From Pezicula radicicola (taxonomy: Eukaryota > Ascomycota > Leotiomycetes > Helotiales > Dermateaceae), in assembly GCA_003008705.1 (NCBI GenBank), contig PDUO01000050.1, positions 285,286 through 349,285 on the forward strand: 64,000 bases of DNA. Direction: 5' to 3'. The notes under the pieces are model-generated. The model was not told where the DNA came from and made no database searches. It worked only from the letters and a program-made list of their open reading frames with translations. The translations under genes were made by a program, and so were the position numbers. Of this stretch, positions 57,541-64,000 are shown in pieces (within the stretch, counting starts at the first letter, position 1; the number at the start of each line of letters is the position of its first letter).

Positions 57541-59880
57541 CTCTATACTTAACTAGTAGCTATAGGACTTTATTAATAGACTATAATTCTATTCTTCTTT
57601 TTATTATAACCTCTTTATAATTAAAGAAAACTAATAACTAATTAAAACTATATAAGTATATTAAAACTTCTAGTATTAAGATATCTCTTTATTTTTATTA
57701 TATAAAAAATAGTATAAAGTACCTTATAGTATATAATTCCTTATACTATTCTAAATATATTCTTACTAGTAGGAAGATAAAATATAATATCTATAGTCCC
57801 TTAATAAGTAACTAGATAGTACTTAAGTAAGAGAAGAAGAAGCTAGTAGACTCTTAGAAGGAAGCCTAGTATAAATAATAGGTTCTCTTTAAGTAGCTTA
57901 TAGAATAATAAGTAAAACTTCTTTATCTAAATAAATAAAAGAAATTCTTTTATATATATATAGTAGATATATTATATTATAGTTTAAAGTTATTAGATAA
58001 GTTAAAAGTAATTAAAGAGATAAAGTAATAGAAAGTTAAAAAGCTTTACCTTAAGTCTAACCCTTAACCCCTTATATCTTTACTTTTTAATAACCTTCTT
58101 ATTAATCTTATAGATCTAGCTCTAGTTATATCCTTATTAAATTTTAATCCTTCTAACCCCTTTTAGTTAAGTTTAGGTTTTACTAGTAGAACTACTTAAG
58201 CTTCTCTAAATAGTTAAGGTTTTCTATAGGTTCTTATATATTATTTATTTTATTATACCCTTCTTACTTAATAAGGTACTTTTACTAATCTTCCTTATTA
58301 GTTCTAGTATCTATTATTTTTTCTATATTATATATATCTAGATTATTCTTAGATAAGAGTTTAATATCTATTACTACTAGTATATCTTCTCTTACTAGTT
58401 CTAATAAGAATATATAAAATATAAGATATAGTTAAGATTTCTTAGATAGTTTAATATAATAGTTAACTAGTCTAATTTTTTCTAATACCTTAAATAATCT
58501 TAGCTTTTTAAAATTAAGCTTAGTACTTAGTTATATTATTTTAATATTTTTTTATAATAAGTATATTTTATCCTCTCTCTCTAGTAGAGGTTCTATACTA
58601 TACTTATTATTTATATATTTTATTATTCTTAGACTATAGAATTTAATTTCTTTAATTAGATACTAGTATAATTTTTATAAGTTACTTATTATAACTATAG
58701 TTTACTAGACTCTTATCTTATTTAGTTATAGTTATTAATATACTTCTAGTTAAAATCTATAATTTATAAAGAATAGTAATATCTTAATAAACTTACTCTT
58801 AGTATTATTATATATAAATTATACTAATAGTAATAGTTCTATCTAGTTATCTTACTATTAATTAATATAACTATATAAGTATTATTCTAATATCTAATTT
58901 AAATATTCTATTTATCTATTTATCTATAGATAGAATACTATAAAGAGTTTATAGTTTACTTCTAACTATACTATAAGTAATATCTAGAATTTTAATATAA
59001 AGAGCTTATCTCTATCTAATATAATCTCTTCTAATAATTTATACTAGTTTATAATAACTCTTAGGAATATATATATTAATTCTTTATATAGTATAAAGTA
59101 CTTATATTTAGTTAATCTATCTATAACTACTTAAATAAAGTTATAGATAACCTTTATTATTAGTTCCTTAGAAAGTAGTAATTTAATAATAAAGTTAAAT
59201 ATAATTAATCCTTATACTCTTTCTAAAACTAGTAGTAACTATAATAGTTTATATAGTAAGTATCTACTAGTTTTACTTTTATTATATAGATTATACTTTA
59301 TAATTACTTACTTTACTTACTTCCTTATACTTAAAAAGTAGTAATCTTATATTATTTAATTAAGGGTTTTATTAATTCCTTAGTATCTATAGACTAGTAA
59401 TAAGTATTATTCTTATATAAACTCTCTTTATACCCTTACTAGTATATAAACTAATCCCTTAAATTATAATAATCCTATTTAATTATTTAAGAATTCTATT
59501 ATTAGTTCTTTAATAATCCTAGAGGTATATTTATTTATATTATATACTTATTTAATTTTATTCTCTAGATCCTTATCTTTTACTATAGATATTATAACTA
59601 GGAGCTTATAGTTATATTCTAGATTTTCTCTATTTTACTTAAGTATTACTTTTAGTCTTTTTATTAATTTTCTTATATAATCTTATTATCTACTTAAAGT
59701 ATTAACTCTTATATTCTTAGATCCTTTTCTATATAAGATAGTAAAGTTATATATAGATAGCTTTTCTAACTATTTAACTTACCTTTAGTTAAGGATCTTT
59801 ATTATTATAAAAGATATAAGATTCTTATAGTTTATTTATATCTAGACTAGGTAATTAAACCCTTTTAAATAAACTCTCTA

Positions 59881-60490
59881 TTATTTAAAAGTAACTATAA
59901 TAGTTAATAGTTTTTTATTATATATATTATAATTTAACTCTATAGATATTATCTTCTAAGAGTAGTATATAACTAGTTTTAATTTCTTATCTTTATTAAA
60001 CTATCTTAAATAAACTCTTATAGTAAAATCTAATATATCTATTTCTAGGATAATTTATTATTCTAGGTTAAAGGTAACTAGTATTAGTATAGTTATAAAC
60101 TATTATTTAAGTATATTAAATACTTCTTAAGTCTTTAGATTCTATTTAAATTTCTATTCTTTCTTTATAAGTTTTATAAGTAGTTAAATAACCTTTAAGT
60201 AACCTTTAATAAATCTTTAGTAGAAGTTTATAAACTCTAAGAAGACTTATACTTCTTTAACTATCTTAGGTTCCGGCTATATAAGTACTATATTAACCTT
60301 AGTTATATTTATTCTAATTCTATTAATCCTTATAATAAATTCTAAAAACTTAAGTTTAGTCTTATAGAACTTATATTTCTTTAGTTTAATAAGAAGCTTT
60401 ACTTTTCTAAGCTTCTCTAGTACTTTCTTTATATACTTTATATACTTAGTCTCTATCTTAGAAAAGATAAGTATATTATCTAAGTAAGTA
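59881..60490 (-). pseudogene. Ty3/gypsy reverse transcriptase-RNase H relic
   Basis: Minus-strand reading gives a degraded but ordered polyprotein piece: VTYLDNILIFS (the RT YxDD motif with the last D changed to N), then a lysine-rich thumb region, then VKEVQVFLEFINFYRRFIKG, and LEIDILDFTIR corresponding to the RNase H DAS-type motif, followed by NYNIYNKKLL. Stops such as TAG replacing TGG are scattered through, and D-to-N and A-to-I/T changes fit G:C to A:T mutation. It is a dead copy. Gag/protease should lie to the right and integrase to the left, but I could not read them securely. Confidence 0.8.
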
Positions 60491-63400
60491 ACTATAAAGA
60501 TATTAAGATATTTATATAACTATTTATTAATTATCCTTTAGTATAATACTAATATATTTATAAGTCTAAATAGTATAATTAGATATTTAAATAAACTATA
60601 GTATATTCTAAATACTATCTTCTATTTATTACCTTTCTTTATCTAGATAATACTATATACTCCTTATATATCTAAGGTTATAAAGATCTTAGTATCTTAT
60701 ATTCTATTATATAGTTTATTATTTAAGGGTAGTAGGTATTTATCCTTAATAGTAATACTATTAAGTTATTAATAGTCTATATATAAATATAGTAATCTAT
60801 CTAGTTTAGATATATATAAGATTAGACTTATTACTAATAATATAAATAATTATATATATCCTTTCTCTAGGTTTTTATTAATATATATCTTAAGGCTCTT
60901 TAACTCTTTCTCTAAGAGTTAGTAAATAGGTTTAAATATTAGACTCTTTCCTAGCTTAATAGATATCTTATAGTCTTATAATTAGTACTCTAGAAGTATC
61001 TTATTCCTAGACTCTTTCTAGAATAGTAACTTATATTCCTTATATACTACTAGTATTTACTTTAATATAAAAGTCTAGGTTAGGTCCTCTAGCTTATTAG
61101 AAGTTATATATAACTCCTCTTAGTCTAGAGATATCTTATCTCCTAAAAGTATTATATAGTTACTAATATACTAGTATTAGTTTATAGTAATCTACTTCTT
61201 CTACTAGTTAATCTAGGGATTATAAGTCTTTAACTAAGGTATACTAAGAATTACTAAGTAAGTCTCTAAAGTAATAAGATCTAGTTAAATCTCTTTAGTA
61301 TATCCCTTTAATATTTTTATAATTAACTAATTAGTTTTATAGGTTATTATTCTTTTATTTAATCTAATTAGTTTCTTATTAATAATACTTAGATAGTATA
61401 GTTTCTACTTCTTTAGGACTATAAATCCCTTATCTAATACTATTTATATATTAATAAAATTATCTATTATACCTAAGTCTATTATTACTTATAGTACTTA
61501 TTTATTAATTTAAACTACTAGGAAAAGTTATTATTCTTTTCCTACTATATATAATTCCCTTTTATTATATAGATTTTTAAACTTTTTATAATTACTTAAT
61601 AATAGTCTTCTACTATTAAGGTCTTCTAGTTTTTTAATAATAAAGCTTCTAGGATTAAAGTTATCTTACTTAGTATATAGGATTTATTAGTCTAGTAAAT
61701 AAACTTCTTTCTATTTAGTTAATAATTTAATCCCTCCTTAGAAGAGTAATAGATAGTATAGTTATTTATATTATAATAAGAAGAGATAGTAAAGATAGTA
61801 AATCTACTAAGTAATAGAATATAATTATCTAAGTAAATAATAAAATATATATAATAGAATAAATAAATTAAGATATAAATAAAGAGAGTAAATAAGAGTT
61901 ATTAAAGAATAATTTTAGATAGTTATAGTATTCTTATAAGTAGTTAAATATATAGTTCTCTTATTAAATAATTAATTACTTATTAATAAAGTTTATAAAG
62001 ATTATTAGTTCTTCTTAATCCCCCCTTATCTTTATATAAGTAATCTATTTATATCTATCTTAGATCTTAAAATAACCTTATTCTAGTTTTATTTAACCTT
62101 CTACCCTACTATATATATCCCTTACTTATTATCTATTATCCCTTAGTAAATAAGATAAGTAAATAGAAATAAGTATTAATATACTTTATTTCTTTTAGAA
62201 AAGGATAGAAGTATAAGTATTTAAATCTTCCTATTATAACTACTCTATATATTAAACTAACTATATATAAGTCCTTTTTCTTTTCTTTTTATATACTATA
62301 GTTTCTTTTATTAATTATTAAATTATATATTAAATCTTCTTTAAATATATTATTATATATAATATATCTTTTATTTTTTTTTTATATTTATTAAATTAAA
62401 AATAATAAAAATATAAAAGATATAAATAATATAAATAATATAAATTAATAAAGAATATTATTTACCTCTTATTTAAATATAAATAAACTTTTTATATAAT
62501 CCTTCTTTCTCTTATTAAGATATCTCTAACTTTTAGAACTTTCTAAACTATTATTAATATTTCCTCTTTTAGAGAGAATATATTTATTTTATTTATTAAT
62601 TTTTTTATTATATTTACTCTTACTATCTAGATCTAAGTAAGGTCCCTTTTATATCTAATTTATAATATTATACTAGTATAAAATTAAAGTATTTATTTTT
62701 TATATAACTCTATCTATAATAAAATATAAATAATAATAATAATAAATTAAATTCTCTTATACTAGATCTTTATACTTATTTATTTTTATTATATCTCTTT
62801 TCTTCTTTTAATAGCTTATTAATATAAATACTCTAGTAGAGAATTAAACTCTATAAATATATATTTCTACTTTATTTACTTCTTATAAATAATATATTTC
62901 TATTATCTTTATCCTAGAATAACTTAAGATATTATTAATAATAATAATAATAGTAGATAATTATTATAGTTTTAATTATTAATTAACTTTCCTTTATAGA
63001 AAGAGAATAATTAATAACTCTAGTAAACTTCTATATCTAGTTTAGATATTATTAAACCCTTAGTTCTAATAGTAGTAGTAAGTTTTTCTTTTTCTTTTCT
63101 TTCTTTTATTATTATTATCTATACTAGATATTATCTAACTCTCTCTTTAGTTATATAACTTTATATATATAGTATATATAATCCTTCTATTATCTACTAT
63201 ATCTATTTAATCTATTATAACTTACTAGAGTTATTTATTATTATATTAATTTCTTTTATTAATAGTTAGAAATATCTTTTAATAAGAATAATAAGAATAT
63301 AAAAAAGGTAAATCTTTTTTAACTTCTATTTCTTTTTAGTACTTTATATTAACTCCTCTTATTAGGTCTTAAATAATCTTATAGATAAGTAGAATATCTC

Positions 63401-64000
63401 TATTATCTCTTTAAAAAAGTACTTTTAGATTATAATAATAATATAAGATTTATATTTTAATAATCTAATTTTATTATAAGCTTACTTTATAGATAATACT
63501 CTAGCTACTATATATATAGTAGTTTATAATACTTTCTTCTTATACTAGTATAAGTTTTATAAATTCTCTACTATTAGTATCTTTCTAAAAGATATTTTAT
63601 TTAATTTTTCTTTTATTCTTTCTAATCTAGATATTAATAAAGTTATCTATTTAAATAAAAAAGAGTTAATTATTAGTAAGTTTTCTTCTTATATAGAATC
63701 TTTAAATTTTAATACTATTATTATCCTTTTAAGTATTTTAAGATATAATAAGAATATACTTATAAATATTACTATAGTAAATTAAACTCTAATCTAATTA
63801 TAATTTAACTCTTACTAATATCTTATATAGTTATTATCTTTATCTAAGTCTTTTAATTCTTTTTTAAAAACTATTATAAAGAAGACTCTTATTATTAAAG
63901 GTTTTAATATATATACTTTATATATTTTTTAATTATATATCTTTTTTTAATTTATTCCTTATCTAGAAGAAGTTTAAGTTCTACCTTAATTAAAAGAAGT

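Larger units (their letters stand above)
56226..64000. mobile_element. RIP-mutated AT-rich repeat block
   Basis: From about 56230 to the window end the sequence is nearly all A and T, with TA-rich words and almost no CG, and no open frame beyond short pieces. This is the pattern left by repeat-induced point mutation (C-to-T in CpA on either strand). A Ty3/gypsy core can be read on the minus strand near 59.9-60.5 kb; other parts are probably the same or other elements. The edge on the left is sharp. Confidence 0.9.

Noticed and set aside
1..64000. CRISPR array, rRNA genes or prophage
   Set aside because: No evenly spaced identical repeats with unique spacers, no rRNA signature, and the intron-rich genes exclude a prokaryotic source.

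Overview
The window is nuclear DNA of a filamentous ascomycete (Pezizomycotina). The genes carry short introns (mostly 44-115 nt) with GT(A/G)AGT-like donors and CTAAC/CTGAC-like branch sites. Gene families include a Zn2Cys6 regulator, an RTA1-like protein, a TmpB-like adenylating flavoprotein, a CYP504 relic and a fungal rvt gene. The right end is an AT-only block typical of repeat-induced point mutation (RIP). The caspase-like and C2H2 families at the left end look like those expanded in Leotiomycetes, but that class assignment is an inference from recall. No bacterial, organellar or viral signature was seen.

Layout. 0-6.5 kb: a C2H2 zinc-finger pseudogene, a caspase-like gene with an internal 42-residue duplication, and an 811-bp hAT-type foldback element with an 8-bp target duplication. 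7.4-15.2 kb: a choline/amino-acid permease, a four-exon ammonium transporter, a Zn2Cys6 regulator and an AlaX-type alanyl-tRNA editing protein. 16.4-19.9 kb: an eight-exon gene joining an NRPS-type adenylation domain, without a visible carrier domain, to a membrane flavoprotein module. 21.6-28.8 kb: a run of catabolic-looking genes (enoyl-CoA hydratase with a GC-AG intron, SMP-30/gluconolactonase-like protein, NCS1 nucleobase permease, amidase). 30.4-33.5 kb: an FMN split-barrel protein and the initiator-tRNA modifying enzyme RIT1. 34.1-37.0 kb: a dead CYP504 (phenylacetate hydroxylase) relic and a divergent hydroxymethylbilane synthase, bracketed by inverted copies of an 82-bp repeat. 37.4-40.2 kb: a domesticated reverse-transcriptase gene (rvt) whose exons are intact apart from two in-frame stops. 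41-55.5 kb: a small unknown ORF, an MFS transporter, a CaiB/BaiF CoA-transferase, a membrane-anchored coiled-coil protein, a secreted SGNH hydrolase, a secreted type-B carboxylesterase and an RTA1-like membrane protein. 56.2-64 kb: an AT-rich block in which a RIP-ruined Ty3/gypsy reverse transcriptase and RNase H can still be read on the minus strand.

Exon structures were worked out by hand from splice sites, reading-frame continuity and family motifs. In almost every multi-exon gene the summed exon length is divisible by three and the joins restore family motifs. No database search or RNA evidence was available, so family calls rest on recognised motifs. The most interesting items are the stop-interrupted rvt gene, the TmpB-like fusion, the hAT foldback element, the HEM3/CYP504 segment between inverted repeats, and the sharp edge of the RIP block.
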